Assembly: GCA_958299035.1 (NCBI GenBank)
Contig: CATQJL010000001.1
Coordinates: forward strand, 12,732,773 to 12,796,772
Direction: 5' to 3'
DNA length: 64,000 nucleotides
Source: Cylicocyclus nassatus
Taxonomy: Eukaryota > Nematoda > Chromadorea > Rhabditida > Strongylidae
This document shows positions 22,311-34,025 of the stretch, piece after piece. The first letter of the stretch is position 1; the number at the start of each line of letters is the position of its first letter. Position numbers and translations under genes: made by a program. The notes beneath the pieces are model-generated. The model was not told where the DNA came from and did not search any database. It saw only the letters and a program-made list of their open reading frames with translations.

Positions 22311-23243
22311 GGACCATTGCCGCAATGTGTTGATGGTAGCAGATTCATAGTTATCACGGTTTGCGCTTTCAGTAAGTACATTATCTGTACGCCTTTACTA
22401 AATCAGACGGCTGATTTAGTAGTAAAAGCGCTCATTAACGATGTGGTATCCAAGCACGGGATCCCTAACGAAATCGTTAGCGATAGAGGCTCAAACTATG
22501 TGAGCGAAATTTTCACTCAGGTTAACAAAACTCTGGGAATTGAGAACAACTTTACCACAAGCTACAACCACAAGGCGAACGGCCAGGTTGAAAGAATGGT
22601 AAAAGTTGTTACGGATTCTCTCACAGTCTACTGCTCAGAAGCCAGAGACTTGTGAACAGAATTCCTGCAACCCATCGTTTTTGCCTACAATTGTAGCAAA
22701 AACGATACGACAGGGTACAGTCCGTTCTTCGTGATACACGGTAGACATCCGGTCACATGGATGGACGTTATTCACAAATTACCTTCTACTCTTACTTTTG
22801 CCACAGATAACTTCGCAGGCCAGTTCGCGACAGCCTTGCAGACTACGATTGTGGAAGTAGGATCCAGCATAGCAGCGAAAACAGCTGACTACAAAGCTGG
22901 TTACGATTACCAGAAGAAGGTATACAGTAAGGACCTTTCCATTGGGGATCTTGTATTGTTGCATGACGACACAGTGCGTCCCAAATTTTCCCTTCAATGG
23001 AAAGGCCCATTTGTGATTGTCTCCATGTGCCGTCCCAATGTTACCATTAAAAGTCTGTTCAACAATAAGTCACAAACGGTGCATGTGAACAGACTCAAAT
23101 TGTATTACAGCAGGCCGCAGGAGCGTGAAGTCTCTGTGCAACCACAATCTAGTCACACAGAGGCAGAGACTCCACGTTCTAGTGAGCCTAATCTCAGACG
23201 TTCAGAGCGTCTGAGACAAACAACGGATTGGACTCCCTCGTAA
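22260..23243 (+). pseudogene. Integrase catalytic core and C-terminal domain (one in-frame stop)
   Basis: The DDE core residues lie in HIDVIGPL, SDRGSNY and NGQVERM. A TGA at 22653-22655 interrupts the core after its catalytic Glu; the same frame then runs open to a TAA ending at 23243, with a GPF-type module (QWKGPFVIV) and VHVNRLKLYY typical of Gypsy integrase tails. No chromodomain was seen. Confidence 0.85.
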
Positions 23244-24209
23244 TGAGCGAAAGGTGCCAGTAGCAACCTCACAAAATTCATTAACGCAGCGGCTACTGGT
23301 ACGAAGTAAGTTTGCCGCAAGCATACGCACTATAAAAAGAAAGAATTTTTCGATTGGCGGGTCGAAAAACGCTTTCAAACACTCACTTTTACTCCACGCC
23401 CTTGTAAGCAACGCTAGGAAATTGTTTCCTCTCGAGTTGTGAACTCGATAATCAAATGTTGTGAAATTCCAATGCATTTATGTTGATCTTGTCAGTAGCG
23501 AAAACATAGAATTACATATTCTATCTTTTCGTTCAATATTTCATGTCTTACTTTTGAATTCCTTCTTGTTGTAATGTTTATACTATTTTTTTATGTGTGA
23601 TTTCATCCCTCCTGCAAAATACCTCACGATATTCATCCTCTTATTCAATTCCATATTGAACAACAATCCATTCTGCTTCAACGTATATATGTCTTCCGCT
23701 CGAGGACGAGCTTTACTTTATTGACGGGACGTACGGGAGCGTGTGCTTCGCCTTCTGGCGTTCGCCCTTCTGTTTACCTTGTCTCTTACCGGCTCCTCCT
23801 CTATGCAACGTGAAGACGCAATCCAGCAAATGCAACCCAACGATGAAGTTCGATTCCCCCACGATGACTTCAATTCCCCCTCCCACGATGAAAGCAAACC
23901 GCGAAAAGATGCATGGTTCTTGATGAGATGAATGGTATAGCAACGATCAATACTCGAGCAATGATGATCGATACGCCAGCAATCAATCAACGACATCAAA
24001 CAGACTAGAATTCAATCGATGACGATACGACAACAAGCTAGAAATCGATCAATGATGATGGTTGATGACGACATGACGATGGTGATGATGATGATGGTCA
24101 AATGGTCAAACGTGCACCCCGAGATGATCAAAAGTTACATGGTTTCTTCTCTTCCCGAGCCATGGTCAAAGATGAAAGCTCGAGGACGAGCTTTGCTAAG
24201 GAATGGACA
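23244..24209 (+). other. 3' untranslated region of the LTR element
   Basis: No convincing ORF. An inverted pair (GCCAGTAGC / GCTACTGGT) lies near 23255-23301. The hairpin GCTCG-AGGA-CGAGC occurs twice, near 23699 and 24178. AAGGAATGGA just before the 3' LTR is the best polypurine-tract candidate, but it is poor. Confidence 0.55.
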
Positions 24210-24450
24210 TGTCGAGACGCAGAGTAATTAGATGGTCCGACAGTCTCCACGCCAACTGGGCGGTGCCCAGAATCTCCAGATGAGCTGGCACCCCCCGGGT
24301 GCTCGGTGGTCCCCTCCCCATTAATGTCCCCCATTTTGATATACATAATATAGAGATAAAATCATCTAGTCAAGAACTGTTCTGTTAAGATGCAATACAA
24401 CAGGGTAGAGGGATCAAGTCCCGAGAATAGCTAACTCGTTAGACTTGACA
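24210..24450 (+). repeat. 3' LTR
   Basis: 241 bp, identical by eye to the 5' LTR and followed by the AGAC target duplication at 24451-24454. Confidence 0.96.
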
Positions 24451-24575
24451 AGACGGTTCTTTGGTGGTCATTTTGTAGAGCTTGCTTCGCTCTATCGAAT
24501 GATGTCCCAAGTCTGCCAGAAAAACAAGAACAGTTTAATTTATGCGAAAATACGGTTTACTTTTGGGATAACCTA

Positions 24576-24609
<34 letters not shown>

Positions 24610-25555
24610 TACTATAATTACTTATCATAGCATTTTCTGTTCAATGTGCACAGAGATACTATACATCGCCTCTTCATACATGAATCGGGAAAAAGCGTTT
24701 GCTTGAGACGTGTCTGCTGTCTGTCTCTTCAAATTTTAAGGTGACGTCCAATATTCTCTGAGATATTTTCGCCTTATACATACACAATGCAATTCTCTGA
24801 AATATTTTCGCCTCATACGTACACAATGCATTGTCTCTGAGATTCTTCGTCTTACATACATATATACATACATATATACAACGCAGCTTTGTGCTCCGGC
24901 GGTGCTCCACTAGCATTGAACCTCAAACGCTCCCTTGAAAATGTCAAAAATGGGCTTGTAAAAAAGTGTAGAAATCATTATCCGTTTGCAGCACAGCAAA
25001 TTGATAAACTCAAAATAGCGAGCGGAAAAAAAGCAAGTTAGATAACAAATGGATATGAGCACTCCTAAGGAGAGCGAAGTAAATATAGAAAAAGAATGTA
25101 TAGAAAAATGACACAAACTAAGATGGAACGCGCGTTATACCTCACCGCCTGTAGCGCGTAAAGTGACATTTTCACAAAATTCAAGCTAACTCACAAAACC
25201 GCTTGTTTGAAATACGCGTATGTGGTGTCTTACCGCATAGTGTTAGAGTATAGACCTAGATGACTTGATTAGTTTAATCTTTATCTGTTTTTCGTTTTGT
25301 TTTCAATATAAAATGCATGTCAAATCAGCGCAACATGAGCATGCAGAAATGGATACATTCTCGCAGATGATATTATATGAAACTAGCTTGTATGCCCGTT
25401 TCGACCGTATCTTGGGTTTAACTAGCTCAAAAAGGGTAAGAATGGTGGCTCTAAAGATTTCGATTTATCTGGATTTTCGTCTTCTTCTGTTATTTTTGTA
25501 GCAGAGGGTGAAGGCTGCTGCACGACGAAGGCGCAGAAGCAGTGTTAGTTGCTAT
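24576..25555. other. AT microsatellite and unannotated sequence
   Basis: An (AT)n run to about 24610, then a short repeat of TCTCTGA(A/G)AT(A/T)TTTTCG with TACATACA at 24755-24870. No gene is supported. Confidence 0.5.
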
Positions 25556-26425
25556 TAGGGTGAACGGTAAAAAATGGGACAGCTTGATTTTCATTACATT
25601 TTGGAATTTTTTGTTTCTGGCAATAGCAAGTAAGCAGCAACTTAAACGTCGCTTACATGGGCGACCTTCGCTTATTATTCTGACAACGCGTTAACGCTCC
25701 TCTTCCACTACCCTACACGTGGCGCCGTGAAGAACTCGAACAGAGTTTTTTGCACAATCCTCAATCTTGCGCTGTTATACCGTAAAGTCGTAAAGCAAAT
25801 GACATACCATTCGAAAGAGCTTTTCATGCTCTTTCGAACGATATGTTAAATGCATGAGATTTCTTTTCAATTTCAGAAAAAAAATTCGAAAAAACCTGAA
25901 AAATAGCTATTTTTGGCGCAACAAAAAACCAAAAAATCATGTTTTGCCCTATATTTTCCGAAGATAGATAAAATCTGAAGTAAGCTGCATATGGATGGAT
26001 AGAGCGTAAAAAGCTCTATCAGACGATACCTAGAAATCATGCGTTTACCTGCAAAGAATTGAATAACGCGTATCTTTATTTTCGAAGCTGTTAATGGGTA
26101 TATCTCCTGACATTGAGAGTTAAAGCCACCAAGCCGTCGTGGGTTTGGTGACTGTCCCACCACTCACTCCAGCAGCGGTACTTTGGGTGGTCTCACATGT
26201 TTCACTGCGCCGATACTGCTCAAACTTCATAATTTCTCGAAGTAACTAACTTTGCATTTTAGCAAGTATAAAAATTATCAATTATTTAAATGACCTTATA
26301 TAGGTGCTATCTGAAAGAGAATAATTTATTCTAATATCCATCAAAATTGGAAGGTTCAGTCACTTTTCTTCCTTAAGAAATCTGCAATTATTCTCAAGGT
26401 GTCCCATTTTTTACCGTTCACCAAT
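25556..26425. mobile_element. Second copy of the GGGTGAACGG MITE
   Basis: Colinear with 2850-3721 over its whole length with few differences. The left end follows TA; the right end reads CACCAATA rather than CACCCTA, so that terminus has decayed or the duplication is altered. No coding capacity is seen. Confidence 0.85.
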
Positions 26426-26429
26426 AGTT

Positions 26430-26850
26430 GCGAACGTTGCGCGCGCGTATTTCACCGGTATAAATCCTGCGCCTCTTGCGCTCTGCGGCTAATAAAACCG
26501 CGTTCACGCCCTAAGATATTGCGCTTTCGTCATGCAGCAGCCCGTAAAAACTTCCTGAACGCATCGCTTTGTTTACCGCATCCTTTTCATCGTGAGATGA
26601 AAATGGAGTCTACCGCTACTGTTTACACGAAAATTGGAAGCGCTTTGAGTAAACGATAAGAGTAATTTTCCTTTAAAATCGATAAATCTATAGAAGAAGT
26701 GGAAATTTCGCTGCGAAAAGTAGCCTACGGCGTGGACCGCTGTCGAAAACATATGTGTGCAAAGTTTGACGGTGATTTTATACACAAAAGTTTCATAAAG
26801 AACACATTAACTAACAATTCACCAACACTCAGTTTTATATTGTATAGATA
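26430..26850 (-). repeat. Dispersed repeat, inverted relative of 29760-30070
   Basis: On the minus strand this matches the plus strand at 29760-30070 and 48480-48790, through GTGAGTGTTGG, TTGTTAGTTAATGTGTTCTTTA, CACACATAT and TAGGCTACTTT. A short piece of the same family may lie at 575-710. The CACACATAT...AGGCTACTTT core also occurs in the Helitron at 53866. The class is unknown. Confidence 0.6.
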
Positions 26851-27005
26851 ATAGAATGGGCGATATACCTCGCAACAATATTACAGTTGGGGAATACTAA
26901 CTGCACTGGGTCCTCCAGTTTTCGAGATCAGACAGCTTTATCACGCACTTCAGGGATCGCTCGAACACTCGCGTCCCAAAATGTAGCCATATCAAGCTAT
27001 CTTAA

Positions 27006-27357
27006 AGGCAAAGTCCAGGCAAATCTGGACACATGGGGATCTCACGTGGATAGTAATTTTGGGGCCCTAACTAAACTACTGCCCAACCTGCAGCTCAGGT
27101 AGTGCTCTAACGGCTGAGATATTCCCCTCGAAACAAAAAACCGCGATCGTATTTCGCATGGTTTCTTGGCGCAAAGGGTGGATCCTGGAGCGAACTGCCA
27201 TGAATCTGTGCGAATACGATTGCAGGATCCAGTTTCGACGGGAATATCTCAGACGTTAGGCACTACCTGAGCTGCCGCTTGGGCAATGTTTTAGTTAAAG
27301 CCCCCAAAGTACTTTCCACATAAAATCCCCATAGGTCCAGATGCCTGGACGCTGCCT
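27006..27357. mobile_element. TTAA-flanked foldback MITE
   Basis: The ends are AGGCA... and its inverse, with TTAA at 27002-27005 and 27358-27361. Nearly the whole element is one palindrome centred near 27185. TTAA duplication fits piggyBac or Kolobok; the AGG start fits Kolobok better. Copy 2 of the large duplication begins inside this element, right after the N gap at 46062. Confidence 0.8.
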
Positions 27358-27909
27358 TTAATGTCCCAAGTTTCGCGATTATGATACACGGGTGCATGAG
27401 GATCACTCCAGCTCGCAACAACTTGCTCTAAGGCGCTAATCGGAAGAAGGATATTTTTAGAAGTGTTTTTTCAAATGTATACATGCGAATTGGAGTACCT
27501 GTCCCATGCTAAAAACTTCCTCGTCATCACTCGCAAACCACTCAATCGATTCGTCATGCGTTTCTGTTGATGTTTATTCATACCCATGTCTCTCAGGAAC
27601 TGCGGATTTCTTTCCCTTTCATGTGATAACCCTCGCTAAAAGTGAAATTTTGCACTTTTCACAATTCTCGTACTTCGTTAGATCTTACTTCTTCAAGAAA
27701 ATCTAAATAGAAAGTCAGTAAGTCCATCTCAATTTCGTAGTAGAGCCGATTCACAACTGAAATACCTCAATTTGGCTTGAGATATGAACGGATCAAAACT
27801 GTTCACAAATGAGGAACGCATTTATAACCTTCCAGGGTTCTAAATCTAAAAAATAAGCACAGATCTAGTCGATATCGAGTTCAGACGCTAAATTATGATA
27901 AAACAAAAA

Positions 27910-28784
27910 CTAACGGCCGAAGGCTAGGGCGGGGGTGCAGTCTTCAAGCATCTTTACGGAGTTGTAGATACCCAACCATGCCCGTACTCCTGTCGCAACT
28001 TTTACCTAAAAATTGAAGTAACGAACAAGAGAAGGCACAACATAAGAAAAAAATCTCACGCTAGTTTCTAAATCATCTCCTTGACGAGGTATCCGATAGA
28101 TGGAACCATAGCAGACATCCCACTGATTGACAAAAGACCTCAAATTGCATTGTGGGTGACAAGCTTTGAACACAAGATAGTTTAAAAAAAGGCAGAAAAA
28201 AGATTTTGCCATTCAATATTACTACGGAAGAACCAACCAGCCGCTATCGCCCATTTCAGGCGCATATCGTGCTCTTTGAGTGAAAAGATTCTTAGTCACT
28301 AGAGCGGAGTTGTTCCTTTGCTGGTCGTCTTTGCTCGATAAATCAAAGGTTAAATCAGTGAGTGGCTTGATGGACATACTACATTCCTGGAAATGTGGAG
28401 AACTGGCCGAGAATCAGCCGCACATACGGTCCAGCATACCTTTTCTGAACCTCTTTCAGGCTTATAGAACTGCACATTCCCTCTGTCATTTCTTAAGCGC
28501 CAGCGATTGATAGTAAAAGCTCTGGAAACGCAAAACAGAAATCCGCCATTTTTTATCACATTCTCACTTTGAGAAATCGTCGAATATTGTTCCAGTGTAT
28601 GACCCAAAAATACTCGGATTGCTTCGTAAACAACTCCAAAATAAAGTACGCAATTCATCCCTGCAAAAAAAGTTGCAGACGAGGCACTGGCCCTAAAGAA
28701 GACCCACCTTCCTCTTACGGGCACTCTTCTCTGCCGCCCTCGGGAGTGAGATATCTCGAAGATTTGTATGTCGTAGATGTATAT
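27910..28784 (-). CDS. Argonaute-like N domain/linker 1 exons, copy 1 (probably disrupted)
   Basis: Six minus-strand exons with GT..AG borders: 28719-28784, 28568-28660, 28440-28521, 28226-28386, 28060-28163 and 27910-28005. The protein includes FGSYTGTIFDDFSKAF and later VRAWLGIYNSVKMLEDC. These resemble the Argonaute N domain (F-x-G..yDd..) and linker 1 (aW-x-G-x-x-x-SV). The resemblance is by eye and weaker than for the PIWI exons, so an unrelated protein is possible. The last open stretch meets TAG at 27910-27912, but a GTTAGT donor just before it could splice onward toward the PAZ exons at 9.5 kb. Compared with copy 2, the 28226-28386 exon has lost 5 bp at its 3' end, which breaks the phase into the next exon. 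Exons 5' of 28784 are not resolved; 29040-29080 (reading VDEIERVLEDSRQTSRRP) is a weak candidate. Confidence 0.6.
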
Positions 28785-30420
28785 CTAAAATCTGCAATAT
28801 ATGCGATATGCAGAATACATTGACAGCAGTAAATATTTTTCTTGGTTAGAAGGCTTAAGCCAAACTGCAGTCATCTGCACCGCATGAATTTGAGAGAGGC
28901 TTGCACGATCTAGCAAATATTTGGACTAGCACATTTTTCTGCATATGGCCCGAAGTAACCCCTTGGCTTAGGTCACAGCCTAAGCTCGAGCTCAGTTTCA
29001 TTTGGCAGGCCTTCGAGAGGTTTGCCGGCTGTCTTCCAACACCCGTTCAATCTCGTCAACGCAAGTTGCGACCCTTGCTTGAGCTAGAACAGGGCGCTTA
29101 AACCTAACAGGGAAAGGATACTTGGATGCCGTAGCCATTCAAAATGATTTGTAAACCAAAAAATGCGCTTTTGAATGCTGGTTCGTAGACTGTCTTTCAT
29201 ATCTGCGAAACAATAATTTGAATGGAGTTATGATTTTTTTTCATTAAAAAAATTGCGTTGCTGCGGAGGGTCAAAATCAACAATAAAAAAAGTTTCTCTC
29301 CTTTCCAAATGCTGAGTATGATCCAGATAGTCTAAATAAATATTACTATGTCTAAAATTTTCTTCAGTAGCATCAAACGGTAGGCTAGGTCAAATCTGGT
29401 GATTTTTACTATCCAAAAGTAGGCTAAATTTTCAAGGAAAAAAGTTCATAACTTTCTTCAAAAGATCGTTTCGCAGATTTCAGCATAGATTCAGAATCTG
29501 CATTTGAAGGCGCATTTTTTGGTATAAAAATCATTAGGAATGGCCGCGGCATCCAACTATCCTTCCCTTGTAAGGCATACCTCCAGCGGCCCATTGTTAC
29601 GATTTTCGAGCTGCGAGTAGACTGCCTGGGCGACCGTTCACTGCGTGAAAATCGCTTATCGCTTGATTATCGGACACCCAAGCGATTTCGTAGACGGTCA
29701 CATACCACACCGCGTTGTACGCACCTTTGGAAATTTTGCGCTAGTTTGTCTGAAGTGCATTTATCCAAGTATAAAGGTGAGTGTTGGTAAATTGTTAGTT
29801 AATGTGTTCTTTATAGAAATTCTTGTGTGTAGACCAATCAGCGCGAAACTTCGCACACATATATGTTCGACGTCGGCCCGCTCCTTAGGCTACTTTCGCG
29901 GCGAAATTCCCGCTCATTCTGTTGAATTGATTTAAAAAATGAACTCTTATCACTGCTATCAAATCATATTCACTTTTCATGTAAACAATAGCGGTAGAAC
30001 TCAATCTTATTCCACAATGAGTGAGTTGCGGTAAATCAAGGCGATGCGATTAGGAAGTCTGTGTTGCACGAGAAGTAGAAGAAAGCCAAATGCAGAGAGC
30101 TGAGCTTTGAAAGTTGGGCGCGAATCTTGGTCTTTGTTGAACCAGTTAAATTCTCAATGCAAGCGAACAGGGTATGCCAGCTAGTACTATGAAAATCGCA
30201 TTTGTTGTTTTCAATCAGTAGTATGGAATGTTCGATGGCCATCATTCTCTCATGCAGAGAGGATGCGCTGGTGTGTTGATGGAATAGTTCTGAATGAAAT
30301 TCGCATTTGCCAAAAATATAAAACTTCACAAAGAAAAAGCCATTTGAGCGATTCGCCAGTGGCTGGTGCAGAACTAGCGACGGCGACATCGCTGAGTTTG
30401 AGCGATGATATCTCGATGAC

Positions 30421-30590
30421 AGTGGCGTACCCAGGATTTCCGCTAGGGGGGGGGACAAAAATTTTTTTCGAATGAAGGTGCGTGGCGTTAGCCACGCACT
30501 TCGAAAAAATCTTAGGGGTGCTTCTCAAAATTTTTGCGGTCCCCAACCCCTAAAACCACGCCCCCGAAAAAATTTTTTTACAAGGTATCC
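30421..30590. mobile_element. hAT-type MITE, right end deleted (copy 1)
   Basis: Starts CAGTGGCGTACCCAGGAT with a G run, then breaks off where copy 2 (49147-49493) continues to a GTACGCCACTG end. An inner hairpin GTGCGTGGC/GCCACGCAC is present. Confidence 0.7.
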
Positions 30591-30886
30591 CTGCTGAGGA
30601 TATGCAGCCCAAAAAAGGCCCGCAATTCGTCGCAGCGTCAATCTAACATAGACGCGGCGCGATCATACAGTTGGGCGCGCGTGCGCTGCGGACTCGGAAC
30701 ATGTGTGCGAGGTGGAAATCGCGATGAGACTAGAACGCGGTAAGTACGCCTTGAGCCTTAGATTTGACCTGCATCGCGAGCTAAGACGTCACCTCCACTT
30801 TTCGCAAAAATAATGAGCCATGAATAGCCGCAGAAAAGTAGCGCCAGAGTAGAGCTCGAGTAGGCCAAGATCGCAGCTGGGGTAAT

Positions 30887-32298
30887 CATCATAACTTATA
30901 ATAACGGGCTAAGAGTGTTTACGTGTTTTTGTGTGTGTGTGTGTGAGTGTGTCTGTTACGAAATTCGTAGGGCGCGTTCCAGCCAACCTCCTGGGCCCAA
31001 ATTTTGCACAGCGCATGCTACCCGCAAGAAAGTCGAACATGCAAAAGCACGAGCAGATTCGTTGAGTGTATCCCTCAGAAACTGCGAGTCAAACGGATCC
31101 ACTTTGCGTTTGGGCCGCAAAATTGGGTCCGTAATTCCACTTTTTTCAGAGTCGTGGATGTTTGTGCCAAGTAAATGTGCAAGCCATGAACTTAGGCTCA
31201 AAAAAGTGATCAAAAGTCCATAACTTTACAAGAACGGCCCCAGAAAGTATTAGTTGCGTAAATGGTCAATTTGCCAAGGTTTTACCAGACCATTTGACGA
31301 GATTTTTGCACAAATATGTAGCCCACGGTGATTGCTGTTCTTATTGCAACTGCAAAGACCATGAGAAAATCAAAAACCTATGAAAATTTGCGTTTATTTC
31401 CCTGCAAAAAGTCTCATCCACGCGAAATCACCGACTTTATAATACATAAAAAAAACTTTCAGAATGAGTAGTTGTTTACATTTTGTTCGTGATAGTCGGC
31501 ATCACTCGGTGAGTTCCAATGTCATCATTATAAGAGAATGAGTAGGGCCTAGATAGAGAGCCAGTGCGAGCCTCTGCGAAGCAGAGGTGACGCACTGGTA
31601 ACTTATAATAACGGGCTAAGGATGTTTACGTGACTTTGTGTGTGTGTGAGTGTGTCTGTTACGAAATTCGTAGAGCGTGTTCCAGCCAACCTCCTGGGCT
31701 CAAATTTTGCACAGTGCATGCTATCCGCATGAAAGTCCAACATGCAAAAGCACGAGCAGATTCGTTCAGTGGATCCCTCAAAACTGCGAGTCAAACGGAT
31801 CCACTTTGCATTTGGGCCGCAAAAATGGGTCCGTAATTCCACTTTTTGTAAAGTCGTGAATGTGTATGCCAAGTAAATGTGCAAGCCGTTAACTTAGGCC
31901 CAAAAAAGTGATCAAATGTTCATTACTTTACGAAAACGGCGCCAAAAAGTATTGGTTGCTTAAATGGTCAATTTGCCAAGGTTTTACCAGAGCTTTTGAC
32001 GAGATTTTTGCACAAAGATGTAGCTCACAGTGACTGCTGCTCTCATTGCAACTGTCAAGACCATGGGAAAATCAAAAACCTAAAAAAATTTGCGTTTGTT
32101 TTCCTGCAAAAAGTCTCATCCACGCGAAATCACCGGTTTCACATAAAAAAGCTTTCGGAATGAGTAGTTGTTTACATTTTGTTCGTGATAGTCGGCATTG
32201 CTCGGTGAGTTCCAATGCCATCATTGTGCGAGAATGAGTAGGGCCTAGATAGTGGAGCCAGTGCGAGCCTCTGCGAAGCAGAGGTGACGCACTGGTTA
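30887..32298 (+). mobile_element. Two tandem copies of a Helitron/Helentron-like repeat of about 700 bp
   Basis: Each unit starts AACTTATAATAACGGGCTAA, has a GT-rich simple repeat, and ends in a large hairpin (CCAGTGCG..CCTCTGC / GCAGAGG..CGCACTGG), at about 31564-31600 and 32260-32298. Copy 2 of the duplication lacks both units. A more diverged relative ends near 42075. The layout (AT-rich start, TG-rich array, terminal hairpin) resembles non-autonomous Helitrons, but no rolling-circle protein is present. Confidence 0.6.
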
Positions 32299-33249
32299 AG
32301 AATAACAGAGACCCAACCTAAACCACAGAGCACAAGCCTGAAAATTACAAGAATAAGGCGCGTTAAACACGATAAAGCAAGTGTGGTGAACTGCTCGAGC
32401 TTTATCACAAGATTGTTTTTGCATTTATCCATTGCAAGCAACCACCGAAGCACTAGTAAAGCATAGTGGCTATGATCGCTCTTAGGACTCGGGCACACTT
32501 CACGCAATTTCAATCGTCTTGCGATCTGGCAATTTCCCAGATTCCTACAATCCAACATTGGCAGATTACAAATGCATACCATGTATAACTTACTTGGACT
32601 GATAAAATGTCCTATCTGTACATTTGAATGGCGCTTACGATGAGTTATGGACAATTGGAGCATTGCCAGATCGCGATGCGACTTTAATCGCGTGAAGTAT
32701 GCCCGAGGCCTTAGCGATCATGATGTTAAGAGCCCCACGCCGCACAGGCGCGCAAATTTGCGGAGACATTTTCAAACCCCACGCTAGGCATGCGACCTGC
32801 ATTGACGCGATTCCCGCAGGCTTGAACAATTTACAAACATGATTGTATTGAAAAATAACCGGTAAATTGTTCAGCTGCCTGCGGAACTGAGCTCAACAAA
32901 TAAATAATTGGCTCCGAGCTGTCGCGACCGTAGCTTTTTCATGTTGTGATTCCTGGGGAGAGGGGATGGGATTATGAACACAGATGTTCTTCTGACATAT
33001 GTGTTGAGGGTCTTATCAGCTCCTGTTCATATTTCATTCAAACGCAGTGTGGGTATAACAGTCAAAGATAAATCAAGTTTGATTGAAAAGTTGATGAACT
33101 AGCCGTTTGTTTTACTGGAGGCTCCAAACAGAATCTTCAACTCCTCTTCGCACACGGCATCGAATACCCACAAAGACTGAGCAGTTTACTCCCAATGAGG
33201 ATAGGTAATGCACATCCGGGCCAGAAACTGAACCGCGTTCTCGACTTAA

Positions 33250-33614
33250 AGGCAGTGGCAGGCAAATCTGGGCATATGGGTTTTTTGCTTGGAAACTGTC
33301 GAGGAGGCTCTAGCTAAGGCACTGCCCAAACCGCAGCGCAAATAATTCATTCAGGGCTGAGAAATCCATCCACAAACACTCCGCTGCTGCGCTCTGACCG
33401 TAACACTTAGGATTGGTCCCAGCGCGAACGTAGTGTTAAAGTGAGCGAAGTCGTTTTTAAGTTACGGTCACGGGAAGGCGCGGGATTTTCGGGGACGGAT
33501 TTTCTCAGCCGTTTGAACAATTTGCGCTGCCCCTTGGGCAGTGCCTTATTTGGAACCCCCTCTTCAATTTCCAGGCAAAAAACCCTTATGCCCAGATTTG
33601 CCAGGACACTGCCT
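33250..33614. mobile_element. TTAA-flanked foldback MITE, copy 1
   Basis: AGGCAGTG...CACTGCCT between TTAA at 33246-33249 and 33615-33618. The element is largely palindromic (CTGGGCATA and TATGCCCAG near the ends, GCTGAGAAATCC and its inverse further in). Same family as 27006-27357. Confidence 0.8.
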
Positions 33615-34025
33615 TTAATTTTTATATAACTCCCCAACGGTTTTACCTAACAATATTTATCGTTTTTGACATTTTATGTGCTTGCTGCTTGCTGGAATTG
33701 AATTAATTGCTCAAATAAAACAATTTATACATAGAAAATTGCGGAAGATTGACCGTGGCCTACAAAAAATACCTAGCGCGGTGTGATCCAGAATACGGAT
33801 AGCTATCAATACCTCGGCGATGCACTCAGTAAACGAAAATAAATTTTTCTTATCTATAAGTTGGGCAAGTTAAGGTAGTTAAGGTGTGTCATTAGGTCAG
33901 CGCAGGCTGATAGTATATTTTTGGTGAATCTTATCGTTACACCACCTGATTCGATGCACTCGCCTTCTCCATACGTCTAACTCCAAGGCCACGCTGCAGG
34001 TGCGCATATCCGATACGTATGTACG

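Larger units (their letters stand above)
14477..24450 (+). mobile_element. Ty3/Gypsy LTR retrotransposon, full length (9974 bp)
   Basis: Two 241-bp LTRs starting TGTC and ending GACA bound an interior with primer-binding site, a 1.3-kb leader, a Gag/glycoprotein-like/PR/RT ORF, RNase H and integrase in Gypsy order. The AGAC duplication lies at 14473-14476 and 24451-24454. The LTRs appear identical, so insertion is recent. Pol has two frame changes and one stop, so this copy is not coding-competent as assembled. The terminus before the 3' LTR (AAGGAATGGA) is only weakly purine-rich. Confidence 0.95.
14436..24575. mobile_element. Second copy of the mariner-like right arm, split by the LTR element
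   Basis: 14436-14476 and 24451-24573 together match the uninterrupted arm at 13496-13654, with TA at 24574-24575. The LTR retrotransposon sits between them. The remainder of this mariner copy lies in or beyond the N gap. An (AT)n run follows at 24574-24610. Confidence 0.85.

Noticed and set aside
28350..28724. 124-codon minus ORF starting MPVRGRW
   Set aside because: It reads through introns in the wrong frame; the spliced model in the other frame keeps phase through six exons in copy 2.
29570..29780. Exon ending SKYK|GTGAGT on the plus strand
   Set aside because: The GTGAGT belongs to a dispersed repeat also found inverted at 26.8 kb, and both strands are equally open.
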